Below are positions 10,529 to 20,604 of a stretch of 27,716 nucleotides of DNA, piece by piece. The notes under the pieces were generated by a model. The model was not told the DNA's origin. It saw only the letters and a list, made by a program, of their open reading frames with translations, and searched no databases. Location of the stretch: positions 1 to 27,716 of the forward strand of contig RBKR01000033.1 of NCBI GenBank assembly GCA_004835665.1, given 5' to 3'. Made by a program: the position numbers and the translations under genes. Each line of letters starts with the position of its first letter. Positions within the stretch are counted from its first letter, which is position 1. The stretch is from Phoma sp. XZ068. Its lineage: Eukaryota > Ascomycota > Dothideomycetes > Pleosporales > Didymellaceae.

Positions 10529-10987
10529 TCAGTGCGAATGTAGCACCAGGATCATGACACTTGCCGTCTGCTGAAGCTTATGTAGCTCGGCGGCTGTTGC
10601 CTCTAGTTCCTGCACTAGCTTGATGTGCTCCATCCTGTGCTCGTCAAGCGCGGCGTGCGCCGTCATGCAAGTGTCCCGCCACTGACCAATTATCTGCGTA
10701 AGCCTCCAGATCTCGGCTTCTAATTCGCCGCAACGAGTCTGATCCGTGTGCATCTGTGCGCGGGTCTGGTTATGGTTCCAAATCTCCCATTCGAGGATCT
10801 GGGATACCTGTAGGTACAGGTTAGGTTGAGAGTAGGTGGCCTGTGGGGCGTTGTTGGGCGATGGCAGGATGGCAGGCCAGGTTGGACTCCGCGCGAGCTC
10901 CACAGAGTCGGTAGCGTGATGGCTGTTCGACTCATTCTGCTGTCGGCGCCAAAGGAGGGAGGGCAAGATCACTTCTGGAGCAGCCAT
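10529..10987 (-). CDS. Coiled-coil protein paired with the pseudokinase gene
   Basis: I chose the ATG at 10987 (AAPEVILPSLLWRRQQ) rather than the GTG 25 codons upstream, because nuclear fungal genes use ATG. The product is about 152 residues: a Ser/Pro/Asn-rich N-terminal part, then a continuous amphipathic helix from about residue 65 (VSQILEWEIWNHNQTRAQM, CGELEAEIWRLTQIIGQW, ELEATAAELHKLQQ) predicted as a coiled coil, ending at 10529. The sequence resembles short coiled-coil proteins found in accessory regions of plant-associated ascomycetes, from memory only. It is divergent from the pseudokinase gene with about 260 bases between starts, so the two may share a promoter. Function unknown; an adaptor role is speculative. 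Confidence 0.6.
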   Translation of the reverse strand: MAAPEVILPSLLWRRQQNESNSHHATDSVELARSPTWPAILPSPNNAPQATYSQPNLYLQVSQILEWEIWNHNQTRAQMHTDQTRCGELEAEIWRLTQIIGQWRDTCMTAHAALDEHRMEHIKLVQELEATAAELHKLQQTASVMILVLHSH

Positions 10988-11248
10988 CGCGTGATAGGGG
11001 GTAAAGATGGACGACCGAAAGCCAGGAGCCAGACGCCGTTCAGGGTCAATTTGTACCTGCACTTCGAGGCCAATGCCGCCGTATGAGTTCCGCTAACTGC
11101 AGGCCCCGATCGTGGAAGCTGGAGCGTAGATAGGTACATCCGGGCTGCAGGAACCGGTAACCATCATCATTCCCCACACATCTCCACTATCGGTTCCTTC
11201 TGAATGAAAGACCCAGAGTGTACTGCTGTCCGTAAGGGCAGCACCGCC

Positions 11249-12321
11249 ATGGCTTCCAAAGCGATAGAAAAATCTTTTCAGCGTCACTCTAGACCTCAAG
11301 CACCAACCTTGGGCCGAGCAACTTCGCTCAACAGCTGCAGGTGCCTACCAAGGCGGCACTTCTTGAAAGGTCCCTCCAAAAAAAGAAAGAAATCTGTACA
11401 GATCCCTGGAAAACGCTGTCTTTGCAGGGAGAGCTGCTACAGGGCAAATCAAAATGGTATTTGTGCATACACGATGGACTCATGGCAATTGTCAAGGGTG
11501 TAGAGATTGAGGCTGGCCGCCGAGAGCTTGAGAAGATCAGGGCGTTGTCCAGCCATCCACATGTTGCGACGATCAATCAAGTATTCGAGTCGCAGACCTC
11601 TATGTTCTTTAGGTTTGAGTATTCCAGATTCACCCTAGAGGAAGTTCTTAATGTTCATCGCTGCCTTGACGAATCTCACATCCGGATTGTAGCCAGCGCG
11701 GTATGCTTGAAACGCTTCGAATGTGTTCACTTGCTGAATTATGCAGATGTTTCTTGCTATTAAACATATAGCTGCTTCTGGCATTGTACATAATGCTATA
11801 TCTACTGCTACAATACGATTTTGCAGCAATGGCAAGCCCCTCCTCTGTGCGCATATTCTATGGTTCTACCCCTAGAAACGGTTCCTGACTCATTTACAGC
11901 GAACTTCGAAGACTGTATCTGGATAACAACTGAAATCACCTCTAATATCGACCTCGCTAACCTTGGAGCAAGCATCCTTGAGTGCATGAATGGCAAGCCA
12001 AGTGCAGATCTGCGTAGCCCCGCACGTATTCGTCGTAATCGGGAAACAAATAAGATGTTTGGGTTGAGCAACGGAGAAAGCTGGAGCGGTCACAAGCTCC
12101 TTGTGGACTTCCTTGAAAACATGTTCAACGATAGTACGCCTTCCATCATCAAGCTTGAGAAACCTGTAAGTCCGATTCTCTGATATCTGTAAGCTGACTG
12201 CTGTTGACAATGCTAGCATCCATACGTGATACAGCAACCAGGGTATAATACGCTTACCCCGTTTCTGGAGTTAGCATCTCTTGAATGTCATGCTCTTTGG
12301 CGTGGGGCGGCGGTTAAGTAG
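11249..12321 (+). CDS. Protein-kinase-fold pseudokinase, four exons
   Basis: From 11341 the frame reads a kinase-like domain: WYLCIHDGLMAIVKGVEIE (the K fits the beta-3 lysine), ELEKIRALSSHPHVATI (helix C), MFFRFEYSRFTLEEVL (hinge). Introns at 11701-11746, 11847-11899 and 12166-12216 all have good donors, branches and AG ends, and the phases fit. Exon 2 gives GIVHNAISTATIRF, where the HRD catalytic loop is HNA; exon 3 gives SNFEDCIWITT in place of DFG, then a conserved C-lobe (DLANLGASILECMNGKP), and exon 4 ends at 12321. With the catalytic Asp missing it should be inactive. The likely start is the ATG at 11249, in a GCCATGG context; reaching the kinase frame from it needs one missing base near 11335. 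Cytosolic regulator or scaffold is inference. Confidence 0.75.
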
Positions 12322-12465
12322 GTTGGTGGCACGGATGGATCTAGTTCTAAATAGACACTCAGTAGGCGCCGTAGGAATAGTGCTCAATGATATATTTCTG
12401 ATCAGCTATCCTTCGTCAAACATCAAGCAGCTTCTCTCTCCTATTCATTCTTCTAGTCACAGCCA

Positions 12466-13447
12466 ATGTCGTTCGTCAAAAATCTAGATCCCAGTTCTGC
12501 GTCATTTGTACCAGGCCCAAACAACCGGTCTGAAACTTTACCCGACTACATGAATTTCTTCGGCACCGATTTCTCAGCTGGATTTCCAGAGCTGGCAATG
12601 GACGTTGAGCGTTGCACCTCGGAGACGCATGCTCAAAAGCCAGATGAATTTCCATCTGAGCATCATACGGGCTCACGACATCATGGCCCCTCAGCAATTG
12701 TCCAGCCTGCAATTACGTTAGAGAAAGTTCAGATGGATATGTTCGTCGCGTTCGATTCTTTCATGCAACTACAAAATGAGTATCAGACTAAATTGCAATG
12801 CGTAGAGAGGTAACATCTACTATCGACCAAACAGTTGCGTCAGTGTTGACATAGAGACAGAGAACTTGCAAAGAACGTCCAAGAAGCTCACAACCTACGA
12901 CAAGATGTTGATGTACTGTCGAACTGGGCTAAAGCCGTGCTGGATCACTTCGGTGATGGAACTAGGAAGGAGGCCAAGGTGGCATCCCAAGACCCTGTTT
13001 CGTGAATACGGAAAGAACTTGGCCTGTTGTTACGTATTGTGTCTTGTGATTTGGAGCGCAGCAGCATAAAGGACCTGAGTAACGCTCTTCGAGTTACAGT
13101 ATCCAATCTAGATGTTGTCTCGTCAATACTCCCGTCGCGTTGAATTCACAAGCCCAGTTATTCATTCAAGCTCAAGGAAGCCTACAAGTGTTGAATTCCT
13201 GTACATGAACCTGCTCGAGCACCACATTGAGCGGTGCAGGTCGTGTCAGCCCTTGAAGTTTGGACTAGTACCGTTTCATTGCCGCTGTGGACGCGCTATT
13301 GAAGGGTTTATCCTTGAAAGCTTTACGATGGACGCTCATGGCAATGTCTTTAGCGTTCTGAAGGACTGGGGTCGCCCGGTGCGGGTGGAGGTCGCAAAGG
13401 ATTACTGCGCGGTCCTGACACTTCTTCGGGAAATAGGTTGCCGATAA
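12466..13447 (+). CDS. Helical protein with Cys-rich C-terminus, frame broken
   Basis: Exon 1 (12466-12809) starts with ATG, has an acidic, Ser-rich N-terminus and ends in a helix (VQMDMFVAFDSFMQLQNEYQ). A 45-base intron (12810-12854, GTAACA...TTGACATAG) joins in phase to DRELAKNVQEAHNLRQDVDVLSNW, a coiled coil. An in-frame TGA at 13003-13005 follows, yet the same frame continues with IRKELGLLLRIVSCDLERSS until a TGA at 13141. A third segment, in another frame, carries LEHHIERCRSCQ and PFHCRCGRAIEG, a C-x2-C plus H-C-x-C cluster that may bind zinc, ending at 13447. I read these as pieces of one gene, either decayed or misassembled. It follows the pseudokinase in the same direction. Function not recognised. 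Confidence 0.5.
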
Positions 13448-13691
13448 CACGCTTCTGGATTGTGATCCTGCAATGCAGCCACAATACGTACAGGGTATCA
13501 TCGAGTGCGGGGGTTCATGCAGGTGCCATCCTGACTAGAGCTTATACCGAGTGGCACAGTTCTCTAGCACCGCACTTGGCAACGCTGATCAAAATATCAC
13601 GCAAACCGTCAGGCGCAGCTGATAAGGCATCTCCGAGGCATTGGCTGGTTGCATCCGTCGTATTGAGTCGTACTATGTAGGCTCCAACAAT

Positions 13692-14070
13692 TCAGCTATT
13701 TTGAAGCTGCAGCAGAGCAGAAGCGCACTCCAGATCCTCCGCAGTTTCCAATGCTTGAATTCTTTCTTTCTGTCGTTGATTCTCACTCAAGAGAAACTCC
13801 AGCATATCCCTTCTCCTAACACTATCCCGTTTGTACCTTTCCAGCCTGCCAGAAATCCTCCTGATTTCCTGAAAGTGCCTAGTGCGGTGCAGTTGCAGGT
13901 CGATATTCGTGCCCACGAGTCGGAGTTGGGCGGCAGTATGGGTGACTTTGTCTTTTGTAGCCTGGATGGCGACATCTCTAAGGCAAGCCGCAAGCACGTT
14001 ACAAGTCCTGCACTCGCTTTGCTAGATTGTTCGTCAGCGGATTCGAGCCAGGCAATTGAGTATACCCTAC
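13692..14070 (-). CDS. Basic coiled-coil ORF, gene model incomplete
   Basis: The frame ending at 13692 is helical and strongly charged (RHFQEIRRISGRLERYKRD, RRRDMLEFLLSENQRQKERI), a likely coiled coil of about 100 residues with a Cys pair just upstream (ECRTC). The start is unclear. One option is an ATG near 14070 in a different frame; the other is a 56-base intron (donor GTACAG, branch GCTGAC, acceptor TCTAG) that joins a short upstream segment lacking an ATG. A TTATAAG element near 14175 could be its promoter. No family was recognised. It is tail-to-tail with the broken gene at 12466-13447. Confidence 0.4.
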
Positions 14071-14250
14071 GCTGTACATCTCGTGCTAACTGAGAGACGT
14101 GACTCGACTGATGAGGCAATGGGAATGAAACTTGTTATGAACTGTGGATCAAGAGGGCAAAACGATCAAGCTTATAAGCACAAACAGCCACTAAGAACCG
14201 GGTTTTGATTGTTTCTATTGATAGCACCAATCAATATACACATGCAAGCT

Positions 14251-15955
14251 TCAGCGCTTAACAGCAGAGGCAGACTGTGCCTCGCAAGGTTGAAAAATAC
14301 TAGCCTGAAAGTCGATGTTGTGAGGGCTACGCCTTACGGCTTGTCTTGTGCGGAGTTCAAATCGGGGAGTTCCGCATGCTGTTGGCTCACCTTAATAACC
14401 ATGCCCCTGTCGTCCAATGAACTTACTTACCTAACACAAGCATATTGCCAGCTTCAGCTTTCCATTCTTCCGTGAGAACCCATGATAGATCAACTGCACC
14501 TGATGTAGGAAAAATCCTTTCCCTAGGAGCTTTGAGACGGAGCTGTAGCCCGTCAGACGATCTCTCTGCCGCGTTTGGATAGTAGAGGTATATATTGAGA
14601 ATTCTCCTCCGGTCCATGTCATGCAATTCGCAAAGAAACTCCTCGGCCCATTCTAGATCATCTAAAGCAACTCAGACGTGTTTTAATTAAGGCAACTGAA
14701 ACTCACCGTGAGCTTCTAATAACCAAAGAATCGTTAATCTTCTAACGCGCGCTGTCTGTTTGTCATGAGCTAGTAGCAGATGTCGCGCTGTATCCAGATG
14801 TGAAGCGATTCCAATCCCGCTCGACACAAGGAGGATCTTGTCATACTTCGCCATCACGTCCACTTCATTTCCTCCGTAGGGTCCGTCAATGATGGTGGAA
14901 ATTAGAGGATTTGCAAATTGCAACTTTTGCGTAAATCCCCGGCGCACTTCCACCAACAGCACGACTGTCTTCAACCTTAGTTGCTCGTTTTCGACAGCCC
15001 ACGCAACCATAAAGGGGTGGGATTCAAATACTCCTAGTCCCAGGCTGCGGAGTTTCGGAAGGATTAAGTATACGTATTGACCTGGTCTGGTCGTCCAGGG
15101 CTTCTTGATATCGAGCCGAACTTGGATAATTGGGTTGTGCATGCCAGACCTTGGGAATCTGGTGACTGACATTCGCGGTATGGAACCTGACCCACAGTTT
15201 CTTCGCACGACAAACATGATCCTCAGTATCTTCTGCACGAAGAGCAAGCTAGCAGCTACTGCAGCGCACGAAAGGAGGTATACGGTGGGCTGGCGGATGT
15301 GTAGCCATATAAGTACCAGTATGGCGATTGAAAAAAGGAGATGTGTTTGGAGGAACAGCTCGTAAATCGTACGACGAACAAATATCACAGATATCAACGC
15401 CATCAAGCCTGCGACGGTAAGGAGCTGGTTGGTGTTAGAACCCGATTTGTGGCAGACTTCGGACATTTGCGAACATACAGAGAGCTTTAGGGCCGCCGGC
15501 GCTGCTTGGGAGTGTACTACCTCCATGGCTCCATGTATAATGCCCTGCGCTACGGCGATACGGCCTAACCACCTATGTAGAAGCCAGTACTCGGTGAGCG
15601 AGAGGCGGAAAACCTTGTCGACAATGATGTTTGTTCTTCCACCTAAGTATAAAAACACCATGTTGATTGAGCTTAATCGTGCCAAACGTGACGATAATTC
15701 ATCTCGATCTTGTAGAGCAAAACCAGATGCAATTATGTTGCCCGCTAAAACGATAACAATGAGTACCGCACATAAAACTGTGACGTCGGAGCTTTCATTG
15801 ACTCTTGGAAATAAGACTGTGTAGACTACCCACTTTGAGAAGATGGAAAAGATACGCTCGCGCACTTTCGTAGTCAAAAATTGAGACAATCTCCAACAAA
15901 GCAAGAGCGCAACTGCGGAGGCATACGTAACAGTGTACACCAATGTGGCCTGCAT
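14251..15955 (-). CDS. Ferric reductase / FRE family transmembrane oxidoreductase
   Basis: Three exons (15955-14707, 14661-14431, 14390-14251) give about 539 residues with no frame break. Both introns (14662-14706, donor GTGAGT; 14391-14430, donor GTAAGT) fit in phase. The N-terminal half has six to seven hydrophobic helices. His127/His141 (LLHRWLGR, IIHGAME) and His205/His219 (QTHLLF, IWLHI) each lie 13 residues apart, the classic bis-heme arrangement. Then come PGQYVYLILP (FAD-binding), HPFMVAW, DGPYGG and VSSGIGIA (nucleotide binding), and a C-terminal reductase segment. FRE enzymes move electrons from cytosolic NADPH through FAD and heme to external Fe3+ or Cu2+. FREs are a recurrent Starship accessory family. 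It faces the MADS-like gene head to head. Confidence 0.9.
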
Positions 15956-16324
15956 GTTCTTCGGGAGAGGAAGTGGTATGGTGCAGCCTCTGGCGTCCGG
16001 AATCTATTAATACAGAGCCGCAGCTCCGGCTCTGTGTGTCGCGAACGGTGTCAGGCTTTCGTAATTCTGTTTTCACACAACGCGGCTGATTCGGGCAACT
16101 GGGATTCATCGAGGCGCGTTGCAGATGACAAGCGCCGCACATGCTGCCCCACTATTTTAAGCGCTTGCCCATGTACCCTGGCCCCTGTACGTTTGGATAT
16201 CCATCATGTGATCTTCGCTGTTTGGCCTTTATAGTTGCGTCTTTCCGAGGGTTGGAAACGGCAGCCTGTTTCCTTTGGATACCTACCTGACACCATATTC
16301 CTTATTCCATCAATCACATCCACA
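15956..16324. promoter_or_regulatory. Shared promoter region between FRE and MADS-like genes
   Basis: 369 bases separate the two divergent start codons. A TTTATAG element near 16225 lies about 100 bases before the MADS-like ATG. By eye I see no full iron-GATA (SREA/SRE1-type) site; a position-specific scan would be needed to settle that. The arrangement allows joint control of the pair. Confidence 0.45.
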
Positions 16325-16961
16325 ATGGCATCGAAGAGAACCATGCAACCACCCAAAAACCCTGTACGCTCTTTCGACACTCGATACAACGGCATCTTCA
16401 AGAAGACCACTGAACTCTGTGACATGTTCCCAGATGTTCGTATACTTATCGTCATCAACAAGCCCGGATCTCAACCTCTTGTGTTCTCATCAGAGCAGCA
16501 CGGACTCACTTGGCCTACCGTCATGGACGAATATGTAAGTATTCTTAGGCTACTTTGATTCCAGCGCTAAGTACGATCAGATCAAAACAAGTAACGCGAT
16601 CGTCAAACGGCCCGCTCATTACCAGAGCCTTAGCGAAGGCATCTCCAAAGGGCGAGCCACGCTCATACGGTCATCGTTGTCGCCCTCGCCGCCCGAGAGA
16701 AATTATGGTGCTAGGAAAAGGACTTTGGAGTGGATAGACGCCTACGACGATGAAAGTACTCTAGATGGCTCCGTATCTGGAGTGCGACGCCCATCGTCGG
16801 CCGCCACTTCTCCGTTTCTCGCTTCAAAAGAGAGACGAGTCTCTGACATTTCACCACGATCTCGTCGCCATGCTAGTACGTTTCCAACCTTCGTGCTTCC
16901 CTCGGAATCAAGGCCTGCCTTGTCTGAGAGAACCGACATGTCTACATGCGATACGTTGTAG
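16325..16961 (+). CDS. MADS-box-like (SRF-TF type) protein
   Basis: The ATG at 16325 begins MASKRTMQPPKN; exon 1 ends at 16534 with a GTAAGT donor. A 46-base intron (branch GCTAAGT, end at 16580) joins in phase to exon 2, which stops at 16961. The product is 196 residues. The N-terminal 60 read RSFDTRYNGIFKKTTELCDMF then DVRILIVINKPG, matching the second half of the MADS domain: a basic RxxTRxNGxxKKxxEL helix followed by a hydrophobic beta strand. The first basic stretch of canonical MADS domains is shortened. The rest is Ser/Arg/Pro-rich and probably disordered. The likely role is DNA binding in the nucleus, as a dimer; its divergence from canonical SRF/MEF2 proteins makes the target unknown. 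No frame break. Confidence 0.65.
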
Positions 16962-17230
16962 TTGATCGCAAGCTTTCGAGATAGAACCAATAAAGTTCCT
17001 TACACAACTTCATTCACTACTATTAATGTGATTTTAATGCTTTGTAATCTGATCTCATTCTCTCTAATTCGCGCTCGCCTTCTCGATGCCAGTTGTTTGC
17101 ACTCTCATGCAAAGGCTAGGAAAGAATATATAAAACCCATGCGTGGAGTAGTCATGTCTATCTCTCTTATCTTGCACTTTTTGAATGGAATTTTTAGGAG
17201 AGGTTGGTAAGGGAGGCGTTGATCATTAGA

Positions 17231-20200
17231 TCAGAAGGTAACCGGTTTGTGTCGGAACGAATCATCCTCTTGGCTCTCGCTATCACTGCTGTTGCCCACC
17301 ATGAAAGGCTCCTTAGTTGTTACCCAACTCGTAGGCCCCTCAAGAAGCTGTAATCGTGTGTCGGCCTCATTGGAAGTTACAATAGCTGGAAAATGAGTGA
17401 TGGCTTCGATAGGAGCATTAACAACAGGTAATTGAGCGTTGGCTTGGATGGGAGCTTCAATAACAGGTAATTGAGCATTGGCTTCCTCAGCAGATTCAAT
17501 GGCCGGTACTTTCCGCTGGCGTGACCGGGTGTTGTCCTGAGCACTCTCGTAAACTTCGTCTTCGCTGCTTTCAAAACGTTGGACAGTCCTGTAATTTTTG
17601 TCGGCATCTGGTGGGGCGGCTTTGTCTCTGACCCTCTTTGTGACTTTAACCTTCTTGGCCTTCTGCCATTCCATCTCGTTTGCACGAGTGTCAAGGAAAG
17701 TCTGGAACACCGCCTCAGGGCCAACAAAAAGCGTGTTTTTGATAAGGACCTCGAAGAAGTAAGCTGTGGAGGAGGAAATTGGTATTGTCTTTCCACGAGA
17801 GTCCCAAGCTCTGAAATCGCCCCAACAAGTCTCTGTATGCTTTAACATAGACTCGATGGTCTTCAGGCCCTCTCCCTCTTCTTTTGCAACCATGCACTCA
17901 AACCCTCTCGGTCGACCATCTTCAGCATTAGATACAGCAACGAATATGATGTTGCTTTTGTTCGAGCCTGTCCAAGTGCAATGAGAAGTCGTATCGGTGA
18001 TCATTTTGGTAAAGTCATCTTGATTTCTCGTCAAGTCGGTTGACACCGATGGGAGATCGACTTTGTTTTGCAGAAGTAACTCTGGTTCATTGGTCGAGGC
18101 CTGTCCTTGAAGACCCAAGACTAAAACCTTGTAATGATCTAATTCTAGGGAGATAGCCTTTTCTCGCTCCAGTGTGGCTTGCATCTGTTCTCTTACAGCA
18201 TTGCAATTCTTGTTAGCCACTTTCCAATTGTCGTCAGCCTGCTTAGCTTTCTCTAGGTTTCTACTGTTATCGTCTTTCAGTTCTGCAAGTCTTGATAGTT
18301 GAGCTTGTATTGTCTTGTCGGCTTTGTCCAACTTTTCCTCAAGCCTGGACTTTTCGAGCATTGCTTGGTCATGTACCATCTGCATGTTATCAAATTCTTG
18401 CTGTAAGCTAGCGTTAGATCTCTGCGCCTCTTCAATTGTCCGACTCTGCGCATCGTAGTCACATTGGAGAGTTTCATAGCGGCGGCGGAGTGCTGTATCC
18501 TCTGTGACGGAAGTGCGATCCTCCACAACACTGTCGATGTCCATATCGTCTTGCGTCCCATGTGATTGATCGCTCCGAAAAGTTGAGCCCAACTCAAAGG
18601 ACTGTGTCTCGTCAGGAAAAATTCAATCGTTTGAGTAATGACTGACCTCCAAAGGAAGCTAGCCAAATATACAGTGAAACAGGTCCCGCCGCACTAAGTT
18701 GAGGTTCATCGTGGTAGACGTCCGATCATCAAACAAATGCGTAAAGAAGAGAGTTTTCTTGTCTTTAGCAAGATCCAGTTCATAGGGACGCCCGGTCCTT
18801 CTTTCTGTCGTGATAAAATCATTGTCAGGCTCCGTGTCAACTTCATCATCCGAGCTACCCTCCGCGCGACCAGCAGCAACCACCTTCTCCACTTGCGCAG
18901 CATCAAATTCTGATATAAGAGGGTTGACCTTACGGAGATAGTCTATAGCAATCTGTGTGTAAGAATCCTCATTTGAGAGCTCCTTAGCTCGAGGCGTAAT
19001 GTATCCGCGCGATATAGCGATCCTAGCAAAACGTTGCCATGCAGCAGGATTTGGGCCCTTTGCAATTGGCTTCGTCCCTTTGCACTCCATCCTAGGTGTG
19101 AATGTTGTCAAGTCATCAAATTCCCGAGCACAGAGAATCCACAGCTCTATATAAGAAAGAAATGCCGCTTGGTTGTTGCTTAGTGTGGCTTTCAGCTCTA
19201 CATCTCTAGACCTGGAGACTTGTACAACATTTTTGGCTGGTGCAAAGTAATAACCTCGTAGACTTGCTCGAATTGATTGTTTGATCTTTACCCCAATAAC
19301 ATATTGGTTCAAGATATTTCAACGTTTCAAAAAAGGTCCATAGCGAGGGAAGAAGGCCTGAATGAGCACAGATATTTGCCGTAAGCGCCTTTCTTATGTT
19401 TTCATCATGCTGGGATGGGAAAAGCTCTCCCTGATTCATCATGGCAAGGATCAGATCTTTGTCCATGGGCGAATAGCTCGGAGCAAGTGACTCTAGTCTT
19501 TCAACCGTGACAGAATCTACAATCGAGGGTGGTAGACTTAGATCACCGCATTTTAAAATATTTTGCCACGTCGCTGCGACATGGTGTAGGTAGGCGATTA
19601 TCTCCTAGGAACGTCAATCTTTGAGATATGGTTGAGAGTCGCACCTACCTCATCACACTTCAGAGACAATAAACGTTGAAGGGCCCCAAGTTGTACTTTA
19701 GCCCATAGACCCGGCATATCTATCAACGCATCAAACGCGGCAGCTAGCTCTTTCTTCCTTAAGACTTGGCGTAGATCCCTCAGTTTGGATTTTTCTAGAC
19801 ACGCCCACCATCGGTTTTCAGCCTCTTCATCTTTCTGCCTCCCGTATAACCTTATTTTCCTAAATATCTCTCCATCAGAAGGCTTTTGCTCGTGTGAGAA
19901 GGATTCGACAATGCGGTTCAGATACGGTTTCGGGGTGTCTTTCAAAAATGTCAAAAGGGAAGGGCAGGAGTGATATGATAACCTACCAGCAGAGAACAGT
20001 CTTACAACCCACCACTTGTCGTTCTCATCCAAGTATCGCTTTGCTGCTTCGATACGGTGCATGCCCGAGAGACACTTGAGATTTCCCAAATCTAATGCCG
20101 GAGCGTCGCGCGCCCATGCGGTTTCGCAGAGCTGCTCCGACGTCAAAAGACATGAGGATAGCAGGGACGGTAGTTCATCATCGTAGATAATCGCATTTAT

Positions 20201-20407
20201 GACGTTCTCCTCCTGCAATCGCAGGCAGCCATTTCGCTCGAAAATTCGTTGGAGACGTTGAACGTTTTTTTCGGAGATTTCTCTATGTTTGCTGAGCGCT
20301 AAAGGGTGATTGAAGTTCAGGGTCCTCAGAGGAACCCTGACAATGCCTCGATAGCATTTGACTCTGAGCGTTGCCAGCTCGTCGTCGATTTCTACGCGTG
20401 CAGACAT
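17231..20407 (-). CDS. DUF3723 protein (Starship-associated family), one frameshift and one premature stop
   Basis: Three exons: 20407-19649, 19604-18647 and 18601-17231, split by introns 19605-19648 (GTAGGT...CCTAG) and 18602-18646 (GTCAGT, CTGAC branch, ACACAG). The N-terminus carries the DUF3723 hallmarks: RGIVRVPLRTLNFNHPLA, SEKNVQRLQRIFERNGCLRL, CLSGMHRIEAAKRY; then RRLLSLKCDEEIIAYLHHV, LIPSLW-type FFETLKYLEP, and KGPNPAAWQRFARIAISRGY. The second half is a coiled coil (residues about 600-740), a globular part and a tail with repeated AQLPVIEAP-like units. Two breaks: one extra base near 19305 and an in-frame TAG at 18658-18660 just after RRDLFHCIFG, the usual end of the domain. Joined length about 1028 residues. 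The function of DUF3723 is unknown; it is one of the most frequent Starship companions. It may encode only the first part if the TAG is real. Confidence 0.85.
18659..18661 (-). other. Premature in-frame TAG within DUF3723
   Basis: After FHCIFG the next codon is TAG, then in the same frame LPLE runs into the 18646 donor and splices in phase to SFELGSTFRSD. Everything downstream keeps good coding composition for 450 codons. A C-to-T change from CAG (CpA to TpA) would be enough, the kind of change made by repeat-induced point mutation, but one site proves nothing. Boundary given to within a base. Confidence 0.5.
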
Positions 20408-20604
20408 GAGAGGAAGGTGTTACGTGCAAGGAGCTCACTTGCTGTGGAGCCAGGCATGGGGTACACGTGCATTGAACTACCGTTTTCGCTTAACTGTTCG
20501 CTGTACATGCGGCGCGTTTGTGCGCCCCAATCCAGATACCTGGATATGGGATTCTGATCCACAATTTAAAGACTTCCTACTGCCACTCCTGTCACTCACG
20601 CAGA
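20408..20604. promoter_or_regulatory. Shared promoter region between DUF3723 and PLP
   Basis: 197 bases separate the two divergent ATGs. No TATA box is obvious on either side. The small distance means both genes must be controlled from this segment or from within the neighbour's leader. Confidence 0.4.

Noticed and set aside
10826..11086. Plus-strand ORF opposite the coiled-coil gene
   Set aside because: Antisense of the better supported minus-strand gene; tryptophan/glycine-rich shadow composition.
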